A stretch of DNA of 64,000 nt from Streptomyces sp. NBC_01571. Lineage in GTDB: Bacteria > Actinomycetota > Actinomycetes > Streptomycetales > Streptomycetaceae. The stretch is from positions 7,564,001 to 7,628,000 of the forward strand of contig NZ_JAPEPZ010000001.1 of the NCBI RefSeq assembly GCF_026339875.1. The letters are read 5' to 3'. The translations under genes were made by a program, and so were the position numbers. The notes under the pieces are model-generated. The model did no database searches, had not been told where the DNA came from, and worked only from the letters and a program-made list of their open reading frames with translations. Below are positions 7,382 through 15,109 of this stretch, piece after piece. Positions within the stretch are counted from its first letter, which is position 1, and every line of letters starts with the position of its first letter.

Positions 7382-7801
7382 TCAGATGGTGCGTCCGCCG
7401 TGATGCTCGGGCAGGAGCATGGGCAGCGGTTGGCGCCGAAGACGTTCGATGGCGGAGGTGACGCGTCCGTCGCCGATCGCCTGCCGCTGCGCATCTGAAG
7501 CCCTACGCATCCGGCCCCACACCTTGGCGAGCGGCAGGTTGGTCACGGCGATCAAATATCCGGTGGCTTCCCACGGGCCCCGGCAAATGCAGTGCGGATA
7601 GCGGTGGAGCACATCGCCGGGCTTGTTCGTGGCGTCTCCGTGACGGTGCCAGCCGGCACACCAGGGGCACCAGGCGAAGACCTGCGCGAAGGCGGCAGGC
7701 TCGCCAGGTCTCTTCCCAAGGAAGCCGTACAGGGTCGGTGCGTTGAGCCGAGCGCACGTCATGCAGTCTCCGCAGAAGCAGGTGCCGGGTTGGTGGGGCA
7801 T
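7382..7801 (-). CDS. Cys/His-rich hypothetical protein, 139 aa
   Basis: ATG with AAAGGAA eight bases upstream. Cys clusters CFCGDCMTC near the N-terminus, CPWCAGWH in the middle and HCIC later suggest zinc binding; the C-terminal third is helical and basic (RASDAQRQAIGDGRVTSAIE). It is the first gene after the repeat cluster at 7865-8096 and so is probably read from a promoter there. Confidence 0.55.
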   Translation of the reverse strand: MPHQPGTCFCGDCMTCARLNAPTLYGFLGKRPGEPAAFAQVFAWCPWCAGWHRHGDATNKPGDVLHRYPHCICRGPWEATGYLIAVTNLPLAKVWGRMRRASDAQRQAIGDGRVTSAIERLRRQPLPMLLPEHHGGRTI

Positions 7802-8104
7802 GAGATTCCTTTCTTCGCCGGCGAGATCGTTGGCGTGGGTTCGTCCCACCCCCCTAAAGGGGTGTGGGACGCACACACACAAGTGCGTCCGGGACTCACT
7901 GGGACGCGCTGGGACGCACTAGTCGCTTTGTGGTGTTCCTGCAGGTCAGGGATGCAGAGAGCGCGTCCCGTGATGGACCATCAGATTCACCATGCATCTT
8001 GTTCCAAGATCGGGACGCGCTTACGGTGCCTCTGACCTGCGGAAATGCGAGCCTCCGAAAAGCTGATGCCCCGTCACGGGACGCACTGGGACGCACACGA
8101 ACCT
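7802..8104. repeat. Iteron-like GGGACGC cluster, candidate origin or operator array
   Basis: A 303-bp gap without a gene. Eight copies of (T/C)GGGACGC(A/G)C, or its last 8 bases, occur between 7865 and 8096: six direct copies at 7865, 7900, 7910, 8011, 8077 and 8087, and two inverted at 7883 and 7961. Two pairs are tandem, spaced exactly 10 bases (one helical turn). Two CTGACCTGC motifs, one inverted, lie at 7941 and 8032. The position between the RepA-like ATPase gene and the next operon suits an origin of replication with iterons, or a multi-site operator. Confidence 0.55.
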
Positions 8105-9280
8105 TCACTGCTCGGCCCCCCTCGCCTCGGCCAGGACGTGTAGTACGGCACCCTTCGGCCCCGGCACGCTCGCGACCTCGCCCGCCTGCACGAGACGCGC
8201 CAGGGCCCGCCTGGTCACGGACGCCCTGCCAGGCACCAGATCGCCGATCGTGCGACCGCTCAGCGGCTCCGACGCCTGCTTGAGGGTGATGAGGACCTTC
8301 GCCTTCCGAGCCTCGGTCTCCGCCTCCTGCTTGGCGTCCGCCTCCTGCTCGGCCTTCGCCTCCTCTTCCGCCTGCCGCTCGATCGGCGGGTACAGCACCG
8401 CCTCGACGGGCCCCGGCCCCGTGGCGTCGACGACCAGGTCGGCGAACCAGAACAGCCCGGACTCGTGCGGCAGCGCCTCCTTTCGGAGCTGGCCCGGCCG
8501 ATCCTTCGCGATCCTGATCCGGGACCGACCCTTCACCCCGATGCCGAACGGCTGGACGTTCTCCATCAGGTACATCACGCCGTTGAGGCCGTTGAGCTTA
8601 TGGACGCCGCCGATCGCGTACCGGCCCCGGTTGTCGGTCGACTTCACGACGTGGTCGAGGGTCACGACCGCCGGGCCCGCGTCCTGGAGGGGGCGCAGCA
8701 CCTTCCGGCCGAAGACCGCGACATCCTTGTTGTCGTTGATGTTGAGCCCATGCAGCGACATTCCCTCGGTGACGCCATCGACCACGGCCAGCGAGGGCCC
8801 CAGGGCCAGGATCTCGGCGAGGTCGACCATGTCCGCGAGGCCGAGCGGCTCTTCGGGGCGGACGTAGTGGAAGCGCTCCAGCAAGGCGTCGGCGTCCGCG
8901 CCCATCGCCAGGAGCCGGCCGACGACGCCAGCGGCCTCGTCCTCGAAGTCGAGGAAGAGAACGTGGTTGCCACGGTTCAACTCCTGGATGGCGAGGATCA
9001 TCGCGAACCAGGTCTTGCCCGCCTCGGATTCCGCGGCGACGGTGCTCATGCGCCCTGGGTAGAGCACACCCACGCCGTCGGCGCGCGCCCCTACGGTGGG
9101 CGTCGCGGGCTTGTGGGAGCCGTCCACGAAGGTGGTCAAGTCTTGCCCACGCCAAGATCTGCGACCGCCCTGCGCGGCCTCCCCACTCCGCTCGTCCGGC
9201 TGGTAGCCGTCGGGCAGGATCAGCCCGACGCCCTGACCCTTCGATGACGTGCGGGGAAGCCACAGCGGCTCGTCGCTCAC
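8105..9280 (-). CDS. RepA-like AAA ATPase/replicative helicase
   Basis: A 391-aa RecA-fold ATPase of the AAA_25/RepA type. Walker A reads AAESEAGKTW (about residues 82-91), Walker B is SLAVVDGV near 163-170, and DHVVKSTDNRGRYAIGG near 208-224 suits the sensor region. An Ala/Glu/Lys coiled segment (about 305-330) leads to a C-terminal winged helix (LSGRTIGDLVPGRASVTRRA). Such proteins are hexameric helicases of plasmids and phages. GTG start overlapping the primase stop, so the pair is coupled; the iteron-like cluster lies directly downstream. Confidence 0.8.
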   Translation of the reverse strand: MSDEPLWLPRTSSKGQGVGLILPDGYQPDERSGEAAQGGRRSWRGQDLTTFVDGSHKPATPTVGARADGVGVLYPGRMSTVAAESEAGKTWFAMILAIQELNRGNHVLFLDFEDEAAGVVGRLLAMGADADALLERFHYVRPEEPLGLADMVDLAEILALGPSLAVVDGVTEGMSLHGLNINDNKDVAVFGRKVLRPLQDAGPAVVTLDHVVKSTDNRGRYAIGGVHKLNGLNGVMYLMENVQPFGIGVKGRSRIRIAKDRPGQLRKEALPHESGLFWFADLVVDATGPGPVEAVLYPPIERQAEEEAKAEQEADAKQEAETEARKAKVLITLKQASEPLSGRTIGDLVPGRASVTRRALARLVQAGEVASVPGPKGAVLHVLAEARGAEQ

Positions 9281-10137
9281 GCCCCCACCGCCGGGTCTCC
9301 GGGGTGCGGGACCGGCGCCCAGACCTGCACGAACTCGGAGTCCTTGTGCCCGGCTGCAAAGTGGTCGGCGGCGTCCTTACCGGTCGCGGCCTGCACCACG
9401 TAGATCGTGCTGGCCACGCCCCGGAGTGTCTCGACGACGGCGCGCGCGTGCTTCTCGCCCTGCTCGTCCCGGTCAGCGACGATAGTGACGTCCGCGCCTT
9501 CGAGGTACGCGGCGTGGTCGGCCGTCCACTTCCCGGCCCCGGCTGCGTTGCAGGTGGCAGCAAGTCCGTGGTCGACGAGCGCCTGGACGTCCTTCTCTCC
9601 CTCGGCGATCCAGATCACACGGTCTGCTTCCTTCGCGACCAGCAGCTCGGGCAGGCGGTACGGGATGAGCGGGACGAGCCGGTTGCCCTCCTTGTCGTTG
9701 AGGGACCAGCGGCGCCCAGAGCGGGTGGTGTCGTCCGGCCTCCACTGTGCGAAGCACTTGTGGTCGCAGCGGGTCACGCCGTGGACCACGGCCTTGTTCT
9801 CGTTGCGGTAGACGTACTGCGCAACGCGCTTGTGGCCACGGTCTTGGCAGGGGATCCACGTGTCATCGGCGGGCCGGTCGCGGGATCGGTCCAGCGGCTC
9901 GTCGAAGAGGTCTGCCTCGGTCCATCCGATCGCCGTGAGGAAGTCGGCGTTGCCGTCGCACTTATGGCAGTGGATGACGACGCCGCCGTTGTTGCCGCGT
10001 CGAACGGCAACGGTGTCTGGTGAGTCTCCGTCGTGGCAGACGCCTTGGACGCGGAGGGCGCCGCCGCTGTAGCGGTGTTGCAGGCCAAGGTCGCGGACGC
10101 GGTCGGCGAGCTTGTTGTAGGCGATCCCGTCGGTCAC
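9277..10137 (-). CDS. TOPRIM-domain primase
   Basis: GTG start at 10135-10137 chosen because it overlaps the stop of the preceding gene (GTGA); length 286 aa. The N-terminus carries a zinc-finger-like cluster (CHDGDSPD ... VVIHCHKCDG), a second Cys/His cluster follows (WIPCQDRGHK ... TRCDHKC), and the TOPRIM fold has VIWIAEGEKDVQAL with the catalytic Glu and ADRDEQG with the metal-binding Asp pair. It synthesises primers for replication of the element together with the ATPase encoded next to it. Short for a DnaG-type primase, as expected for phage/plasmid versions. Confidence 0.8.
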   Translation of the reverse strand: MTDGIAYNKLADRVRDLGLQHRYSGGALRVQGVCHDGDSPDTVAVRRGNNGGVVIHCHKCDGNADFLTAIGWTEADLFDEPLDRSRDRPADDTWIPCQDRGHKRVAQYVYRNENKAVVHGVTRCDHKCFAQWRPDDTTRSGRRWSLNDKEGNRLVPLIPYRLPELLVAKEADRVIWIAEGEKDVQALVDHGLAATCNAAGAGKWTADHAAYLEGADVTIVADRDEQGEKHARAVVETLRGVASTIYVVQAATGKDAADHFAAGHKDSEFVQVWAPVPHPGDPAVGA

Positions 10138-10436
10138 GCGGTCACCTCCGGGAAGTAGTACGTGCCGGTCGGGCGGCCGATGCACCGCGAGCGGCGGGGG
10201 CAGACGCGCGGTGCGGCGGCGGGGCCGGCGGAGTGGACGTGCTGGCTGTCGCAGAACGGGCAGTCGACGACGAGCAGCGCGCGCTGCTGGCCGTCCTCGA
10301 ACTGGGTGTCGCGGTATGCGACGAGGCGGGCCGCGGCGGCGGCCATGCCGAGAGCAGGCGAGGCGGGCTGGATCTCCGTCTCGTCGTGCTCGGTGTCCTC
10401 CCCGAAGATCGGGAGGACGCTGGTGGTGCTGTTCAC
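10134..10436 (-). CDS. Small Cys-containing hypothetical protein, 100 aa
   Basis: Acidic N-terminal half, then CPFCDSQH and VCPRRSRC, which could form one zinc ribbon. Coupled to the primase by a GTGA overlap, so probably produced with the replication proteins. No family recognised. Confidence 0.6.
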   Translation of the reverse strand: MNSTTSVLPIFGEDTEHDETEIQPASPALGMAAAAARLVAYRDTQFEDGQQRALLVVDCPFCDSQHVHSAGPAAAPRVCPRRSRCIGRPTGTYYFPEVTA

Positions 10437-10533
10437 GAACGTGCTCTCTTCTACGAGCGGGGCCAGTGGTGTTCGTGAGTGCGCAAGCGGCCCCGGGCCT
10501 GGGGGATGGCCCGGGGCGCGGCGCTTCCCTGAG

Positions 10534-10776
10534 TCAGCTGGTGTTCCGCCGCTTGGCCTTGGCGACCTCGTCGCCCACTGCGATGACGTCGTTGATCCAC
10601 CTGCGGACGGCGGTGAGCACCGTGACCGGGGTCGGCTGCTCTTCGAGGTGGGCGCGGATGGAGCCGAGGACGATCTCGTGGCGTCCGTGCTCGGCGGCCC
10701 GCTGCAGGTAAAGGTCGTCCGGGACCAGGTCGACGGGTTCGTCCACCGGCCACCCGCCGGGACGCTGCTCGGTCAC
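10534..10776 (-). CDS. Small hypothetical protein, 80 aa
   Basis: GTG start overlapping the stop of the upstream gene (GTGA). Acidic, helical protein ending in a basic stretch (AVGDEVAKAKRRNTS). No recognised family. Last of a coupled set before a 97-bp gap upstream of the replication genes. Confidence 0.55.
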   Translation of the reverse strand: MTEQRPGGWPVDEPVDLVPDDLYLQRAAEHGRHEIVLGSIRAHLEEQPTPVTVLTAVRRWINDVIAVGDEVAKAKRRNTS

Positions 10777-11210
10777 TTGCCGTCCTCCGTCGTGTTGCGC
10801 ATCGCCAGCCTGTGGCGGAGCAGGTCGAGTTCGTCGAGGACGTTGGACAGGGCGGATGCGTAGACGTTGATCTCCGCTTCCTCGTCGATGGGGCGCCGGA
10901 TGCCGCTGAGCGCGTCGTGGAGGAGGTGCTCGTCGTCGCCTTCGAGGTACGTCTTCACCTCGGCCGCGGCAGCGTCGAGCCTGGCGGCGCGCTCCTCGTC
11001 GTGGAGGCGGACGATGTACGCGACGAACAATCCGTCGAGCGACTGCGCTTGCTGGACCGGGGTGAGCTGCCGCCACGCCTCATAGCCGATCTTGGCTACG
11101 TCGACTCCGTGCGGGTGCTCGCGGTGCAGCTTGGCCCGTGCTTCCTGCACGGCCGCGTAGAGGTCGGTGTTGCCGGCCATACCGGAGACGATCTGGTTGA
11201 AGTCGTTCAC
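10773..11210 (-). CDS. Hypothetical helical protein, 145 aa
   Basis: Highly charged, predicted largely helical (ARAKLHREHPHG ... RLHDEERAARLDAAAAEVKT). No catalytic motif or membrane segment. Its ATG overlaps the stop of the gene at 11207-11410 and its stop overlaps the next start, so it belongs to one coupled leftward operon beginning near 11985. Confidence 0.55.
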   Translation of the reverse strand: MNDFNQIVSGMAGNTDLYAAVQEARAKLHREHPHGVDVAKIGYEAWRQLTPVQQAQSLDGLFVAYIVRLHDEERAARLDAAAAEVKTYLEGDDEHLLHDALSGIRRPIDEEAEINVYASALSNVLDELDLLRHRLAMRNTTEDGK

Positions 11211-11410
11211 GATGCCTCCCGTACCGAGGGCTGGTGGAACGCGGCGCGGATGATCGCGCGCTGGGTGTCGGTGAGCGGCGGCGCGGCGTCGACGATGCGG
11301 TCGATGCGCGCCCAGTACGCGGCGTTCCGTTCGGGGTCCTCGAACCGGACGGGCCGGGCCGGGCGGCCGGAGGTGTCTCCGGCCGCCGCGGTCTTGGCCG
11401 GGGCGGTCAC
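11207..11410 (-). CDS. Small hypothetical protein, 67 aa
   Basis: Contains NAAYWARIDRIVDAAPPLTD followed by QRAIIRAAF, a motif I recall from small proteins in Streptomyces phages and integrated elements, function unknown. GTG start overlapping the upstream stop; coupled at both ends. Confidence 0.6.
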   Translation of the reverse strand: MTAPAKTAAAGDTSGRPARPVRFEDPERNAAYWARIDRIVDAAPPLTDTQRAIIRAAFHQPSVREAS

Positions 11411-11985
11411 TCGCCCGCCTTCTCGTCGAGGGCGCCGCGCAGCTGGTCGAGCGCGTCCAGCGCGGTGATGGCGTGCGGGAGGACGACCAGCCTGGGCCAG
11501 ACGGTGATCTGCCCGTGCAGCTGGTCGTCAGCGCTCTCGTTCGCTCTCACCACTCGCATGCCGTGGTCCTGTGCGATGGCGGTGACCATCGCGCCGATGC
11601 AGACTTCGAGGACGGAGTCGACGTCGTTGGCCTCGCGGAACATGTCGCCGAGAGTGTTGAGGACACGCTCGTAGTTCTCGTCCCAGAGGCCCGCATCCTT
11701 GGCGGTCTGCTTGTCGATCTCGATCTGCGCGAGCGCGCGTTCGACATCGGGCGTCAGTGCCGGCTTCGCGGGCTGGCTGAGTTTGGCCACCATGGTGGCG
11801 GCGATCTGGTCGGCCTGCTCCGGTGTGCAGAACCCGGTCTCCGCAGCGGCCTTCCGCACGGCGTCGGGGATGGCGTGGAGAGTCTTGGCGCGGCTCGCGG
11901 TGAGGATGCGGTCCGTCATCTCGTCGGAGGGGGACTGCTTGGCCGCCGATGCGTGGGGCGGGGTGGGCTGTACGGTTGTGCTCAT
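11407..11985 (-). CDS. Hypothetical protein, 192 aa
   Basis: Helical protein with a low-complexity N-terminus (about 1-25) and a conserved-looking region with ENYERVLNTLGDMFREANDV near the middle. The C-terminus (RLVVLPHAITALDALDQLRG) is amphipathic. No recognised family. It follows the XRE regulator by 14 bases and heads the coupled early genes. Confidence 0.55.
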   Translation of the reverse strand: MSTTVQPTPPHASAAKQSPSDEMTDRILTASRAKTLHAIPDAVRKAAAETGFCTPEQADQIAATMVAKLSQPAKPALTPDVERALAQIEIDKQTAKDAGLWDENYERVLNTLGDMFREANDVDSVLEVCIGAMVTAIAQDHGMRVVRANESADDQLHGQITVWPRLVVLPHAITALDALDQLRGALDEKAGE

Positions 11986-11999
11986 GAGCGTCTCGCTTC

Positions 12000-12320
12000 T
12001 TACTTGTGGGTAGGTGCGGACTTGCTCGACTGAGGCGACCCGGCTGGACCCCGGGTCGCTTCGTCGTTCCCGGCGGCTGACCCCGACTGGACCTCGGGGC
12101 CAACCGCCGCGCTGTGTTCGATGAGGTCGTCGATGCTCAGGCCGTAGGCCTGCGACAGGACGAGCAGAGTCTCAGACGCCGGTTTCGCTACGCCCCTGCG
12201 CAGCCGGGACAGCGTGGACTCGGAAATGCCCGTGCGCTTCGCGATGGCGTAGCAGCTCCGATCGCCTTGCGCCGACGCGGTCTCCAAGAGCAGACCGCTC
12301 CGGAGCCGGTAGTTCGCCAT
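12000..12320 (-). CDS. XRE-family repressor, 106 aa
   Basis: N-terminal helix-turn-helix of the Cro/CI type (residues about 18-72: CYAIAKRTGISESTLSRLRR ... LLVLSQAYGLSIDDLI) with a disordered Ser/Pro tail. It faces a second XRE gene across a 150-bp divergent region, the arrangement of a lysogeny-type or maintenance switch. As first gene of the leftward early operon it would be a Cro-like or operon-specific regulator. Confidence 0.8.
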   Translation of the reverse strand: MANYRLRSGLLLETASAQGDRSCYAIAKRTGISESTLSRLRRGVAKPASETLLVLSQAYGLSIDDLIEHSAAVGPEVQSGSAAGNDEATRGPAGSPQSSKSAPTHK

Positions 12321-12470
12321 GACTATCTCCTTGCTCGACAGGTACTACCTGCCGGTGCAGGAAACTTACGCCCCTACTGCCTCAGCTGCAAGTATCTGTC
12401 TGGCGAGGCAGCAATGATGCTCTTGCTGGCGGGGTAGGCGCTGACTTACTTGCGCGCTAGCATGTAAGGC
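12321..12470. promoter_or_regulatory. Divergent promoter/operator region between two XRE genes
   Basis: Two dyads are visible: CAGGTA-C-TACCTG at 12339-12351, close to the leftward start, and an imperfect 24-bp dyad at 12445-12468 whose outer arms are CTTAC and GTAAG and inner arms TGC and GCA, ending three bases before the rightward ATG. TAGCAT at 12458-12463 could be a -10 element inside that dyad. Each dyad would let one XRE protein block one promoter; this is inferred from position. Confidence 0.55.
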
Positions 12471-12905
12471 ATGGCTGACCAAGACGTACTACGGACGGAG
12501 CGCTTTGCTGACTTCGTTCGCGACGCCGCCCGCCGGGCCGGCTATGACATCGACTCGCCCCGCGGGGGCGGCAAGACTGCGCTCTCCCGCGACACCGGCA
12601 TGTCTCCGTCGTCTGTCGGCCGCGTGCTGGCAGGGAAGACCATGCCGGATCCGGCGTATCTGGAGCCGCTCGCCCGAGCGCTACGGGTCGCACTACCGGA
12701 ACTTCTGGTTCTCTCAGGGCTCGTCTCCCGGGATGTCCTATCGGCACAACAGCCCGCGAGAAGCCTCTCTCCCCGCGAAGCCGCGGCAGATCTGGGGATT
12801 AGGGATCCCGCCAAGATCGAGCTTTTCGAAACAATGGTTCGCGCTCTACTGACGGATCAGAATATTTCGTCAGGCGGGCGTTCGAGCGAGGGGGAAGTAG
12901 CGTGA
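12471..12905 (+). CDS. XRE-family repressor, 144 aa
   Basis: HTH at residues about 32-75 (GKTALSRDTGMSPSSVGRVL ... YLEPLARALRVALPELLVLS) in the Cro/CI fold, plus a C-terminal region with a helical segment (DPAKIELFETMVRALL). ATG lies two bases after an operator-like dyad, so the message may be nearly leaderless. It is coupled to a membrane protein by a GTGA overlap. By position it is the candidate immunity repressor of the element. Confidence 0.75.
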   Translation: MADQDVLRTERFADFVRDAARRAGYDIDSPRGGGKTALSRDTGMSPSSVGRVLAGKTMPDPAYLEPLARALRVALPELLVLSGLVSRDVLSAQQPARSLSPREAAADLGIRDPAKIELFETMVRALLTDQNISSGGRSSEGEVA

Positions 12906-13459
12906 GTACAGGACGTCACCGCGGCACAACTCACTGGGGAATTCTGCCGAGGACTGGCCGTGACGTCACGCATTTGCCCTACGACATCTCGACCATCGCA
13001 TTGAGATGCATGGGCAGCGGCATCGTCTTGGGGATGGTGGCCGGGACCGTCTTGGCATTCACCGACGGGGTCGGTCTCGGCGGCTTGATTTTCTGGTCCC
13101 TCATTGCGGCCACCGCCTCACTGTTCACGGTAGGGGGGGGCCTCGGTAAGTACGTGGTCTCAGCGGAGCGCTACTACAAAATGCTACAAGGCGACCTTTG
13201 GGTCTATGCGGTGAAGAGGGCCCGCGCGGACTACCTGGCCGCTCGCCAGACGGAACTCGAACTACATATCGCAGACTTGAGGGCGGACTTCGCGGCAGAG
13301 AAGGCCGCACTAGAAGATCTCCGCGAAGAGCGAATCGCGCAAGAGCGAATGGCTGGATTCATCGACGGCGTCAGCAAGTCGCCGGAAATGATGGCCTACC
13401 TGTCCAACCCCAGGAATCGACTCAGGATCGTTCCGGACTCCGAAGAGAAGTCCGCCTGA
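12902..13459 (+). CDS. Membrane protein with coiled-coil, partner of the repressor
   Basis: GTG start overlapping the repressor stop. A 185-aa protein with two transmembrane helices near residues 35-55 and 60-82, then a long charged coiled-coil (about 105-150: YLAARQTELELHIADLRADF) and a short tail. No family recognised. Cotranscription with a lysogeny-type repressor suggests expression while the element is resident, as for superinfection-exclusion proteins; this is inference from position. Confidence 0.6.
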   Translation: MSTGRHRGTTHWGILPRTGRDVTHLPYDISTIALRCMGSGIVLGMVAGTVLAFTDGVGLGGLIFWSLIAATASLFTVGGGLGKYVVSAERYYKMLQGDLWVYAVKRARADYLAARQTELELHIADLRADFAAEKAALEDLREERIAQERMAGFIDGVSKSPEMMAYLSNPRNRLRIVPDSEEKSA

Positions 13460-13471
13460 CAGGGTCGGACC

Positions 13472-13540
13472 TCATACGGTCGGGACCCGCATCCACACGA
13501 TTTCCACCGCGTCATAGTCGAAGTACCCGCCATCGGGCAT
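13472..13540 (-). CDS. Possible 22-codon ORF downstream of the integrase
   Basis: ATG-initiated reading frame with the core GYFDYDAVEIVWM, which resembles the C-terminal strand of serine integrases. No convincing ribosome binding site and very short. It may be a remnant of another integrase C-terminus or chance. Confidence 0.2.
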   Translation of the reverse strand: MPDGGYFDYDAVEIVWMRVPTV

Positions 13541-13574
13541 GCGCCCGGGCTGTGGCGTGGACGGGGCTGCCTGC

Positions 13575-15080
13575 TCACCGCTTCCAGACGATGTGGATCG
13601 ATCTGAAGAAGTCCTCATCGGATCGCCTCCCACCGCCCAAGGGCAGGATCGTGACGTCCATCAGGGACTTGAGTACCGAGCGGCGCCTGTCCAGCTCCAG
13701 CGCCTTCCACGCCTTACCAACGTCCGGAGCGCCCACCAGACTGACCAGAGGGTCCCGCTTGCCTGCACGCTCCAGGCTCTTGGTGATCACGGCGAGCTGC
13801 GCTCTGGCGGTGTCCGAGCCCTGAGCGAACTGGGCCATGTCGATGTGACCCGAGCCGAAGAGGGCCGCAAGGTCGACCAGCCGCTGACGGGTCTGATCGC
13901 TTTGCAACTGGAGCCCGGCGACGTCCACGTCGTCCGGGCCCGGCTCCAGCAGATCGACGGCGTCAGGCCGGGAGAGCCGCTTCACGATCAGGTCGCTGAT
14001 GTAACGGTCCACCCTCTCCGCCTGACGCGCGCCGCCGTGGCCTGTGATGCATCGGTAGCCCGGCTGCGAAGTGCTTCCTCCCCGGCCACACTTTGTCCGC
14101 TCCGTGCACCCAGGCTGGCCACACCTGTAGATCAGGGAGCCCAGCCACTTCGGCTTGGATCCACGAGCAGAGGTGCGGGCCGGGTTCTTCAGCACAGCCA
14201 CCACGCCCCGGAACTCGGCTTCGGTGACGATGGGCTCCCAGGAGCCCCGCCCGATCTCCTGGCCCTGGTAGATGGCGATGCCCGCGTTCCTCGGCCGGAG
14301 CAGCAGAAGGCGGGTGTCCGTCGGCCGGATCGCGTTGCCCTGGGTCGAGAGAATGCCCTCGTCCCGCAGCCAGCGGGAGAAGCCCTGGATCGAGCCGCCC
14401 GACAGGAGCAGATCGGTGCCGTACTTGATCGCGGCGGCTTCCTTGGGCACGGCCTTGTCCATGTCCAGGACCGGGACCTCGATCTCCTCGCCCGTAGCTT
14501 TGACGATCTTCTTGCGCGTCTCGCCCGTGGGCATGCCCCATCCGAACGGGCGGATCCCGCCTCCCCATTCGCCCGCCTTCGCCTTCTGCTGGCGTTTGCG
14601 GGCCACGCGGGCGCCCTTGTGTTCGGACTCCTGGCGGGCGACGGCGCCAAGGATGCGGGCCGTCATACGGCCGTGCGGGGTGGACAGGTCGATCAGCCCG
14701 GCCTGGACGGTGTGGGTCAGGACGGAGCGTTTCTCGGAGAGCGCGATGTACGCCTCAAGTTCCGTGGGGGAGCGGTGGAGCCTGTCGGTATGCCAGGCAA
14801 GGACCACCGTGGCGTCGCCATCTCCGAGGCCCTGGAGCATCTCCAGGTAGTCCTTGCGGGGCTTCCCGGAGTATGCCGACAGGTCGTTGTCCTCGAAGAC
14901 TCGGACGACTTCGTACACCACGTCGGGAGTGGACAGCCGCTTGGCGAGAGCATGGCAGTCCTCGATCTGCCGCTCGGTACCGAGGTGGGCTCCGGTGCGG
15001 TCCTGCGAAATACGTGCATAAACGTAGCAACGGACAATCCGCCACGTTGAGTTGGTGGCCGTAGCGGCGGAGGACTTCAT
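13575..15080 (-). CDS. int: Large serine recombinase (integrase)
   Basis: A 501-aa large serine recombinase. The N-terminal catalytic domain has the nucleophilic Ser in YVYARISQDRTG (about residue 25), VLAWHTDRLHRSP and the GRMTARILGAVARQES helix. The recombinase domain (about 160-290) follows, then a zinc ribbon (CGQPGCTERTKCG ... CITGHG, about 335-370) with coiled-coil motif and basic C-terminus. It catalyses attP x attB integration without host factors. ATG chosen on GGAG seven bases upstream. Divergent from an HNH gene, 29 bp apart, with a 10-bp palindrome (ACCGTACGGT, 15099-15108) between them. Confidence 0.93.
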   Translation of the reverse strand: MKSSAATATNSTWRIVRCYVYARISQDRTGAHLGTERQIEDCHALAKRLSTPDVVYEVVRVFEDNDLSAYSGKPRKDYLEMLQGLGDGDATVVLAWHTDRLHRSPTELEAYIALSEKRSVLTHTVQAGLIDLSTPHGRMTARILGAVARQESEHKGARVARKRQQKAKAGEWGGGIRPFGWGMPTGETRKKIVKATGEEIEVPVLDMDKAVPKEAAAIKYGTDLLLSGGSIQGFSRWLRDEGILSTQGNAIRPTDTRLLLLRPRNAGIAIYQGQEIGRGSWEPIVTEAEFRGVVAVLKNPARTSARGSKPKWLGSLIYRCGQPGCTERTKCGRGGSTSQPGYRCITGHGGARQAERVDRYISDLIVKRLSRPDAVDLLEPGPDDVDVAGLQLQSDQTRQRLVDLAALFGSGHIDMAQFAQGSDTARAQLAVITKSLERAGKRDPLVSLVGAPDVGKAWKALELDRRRSVLKSLMDVTILPLGGGRRSDEDFFRSIHIVWKR

Positions 15081-15109
15081 ACGCTTGCTCCAGGTGGTAC
15101 CGTACGGTC

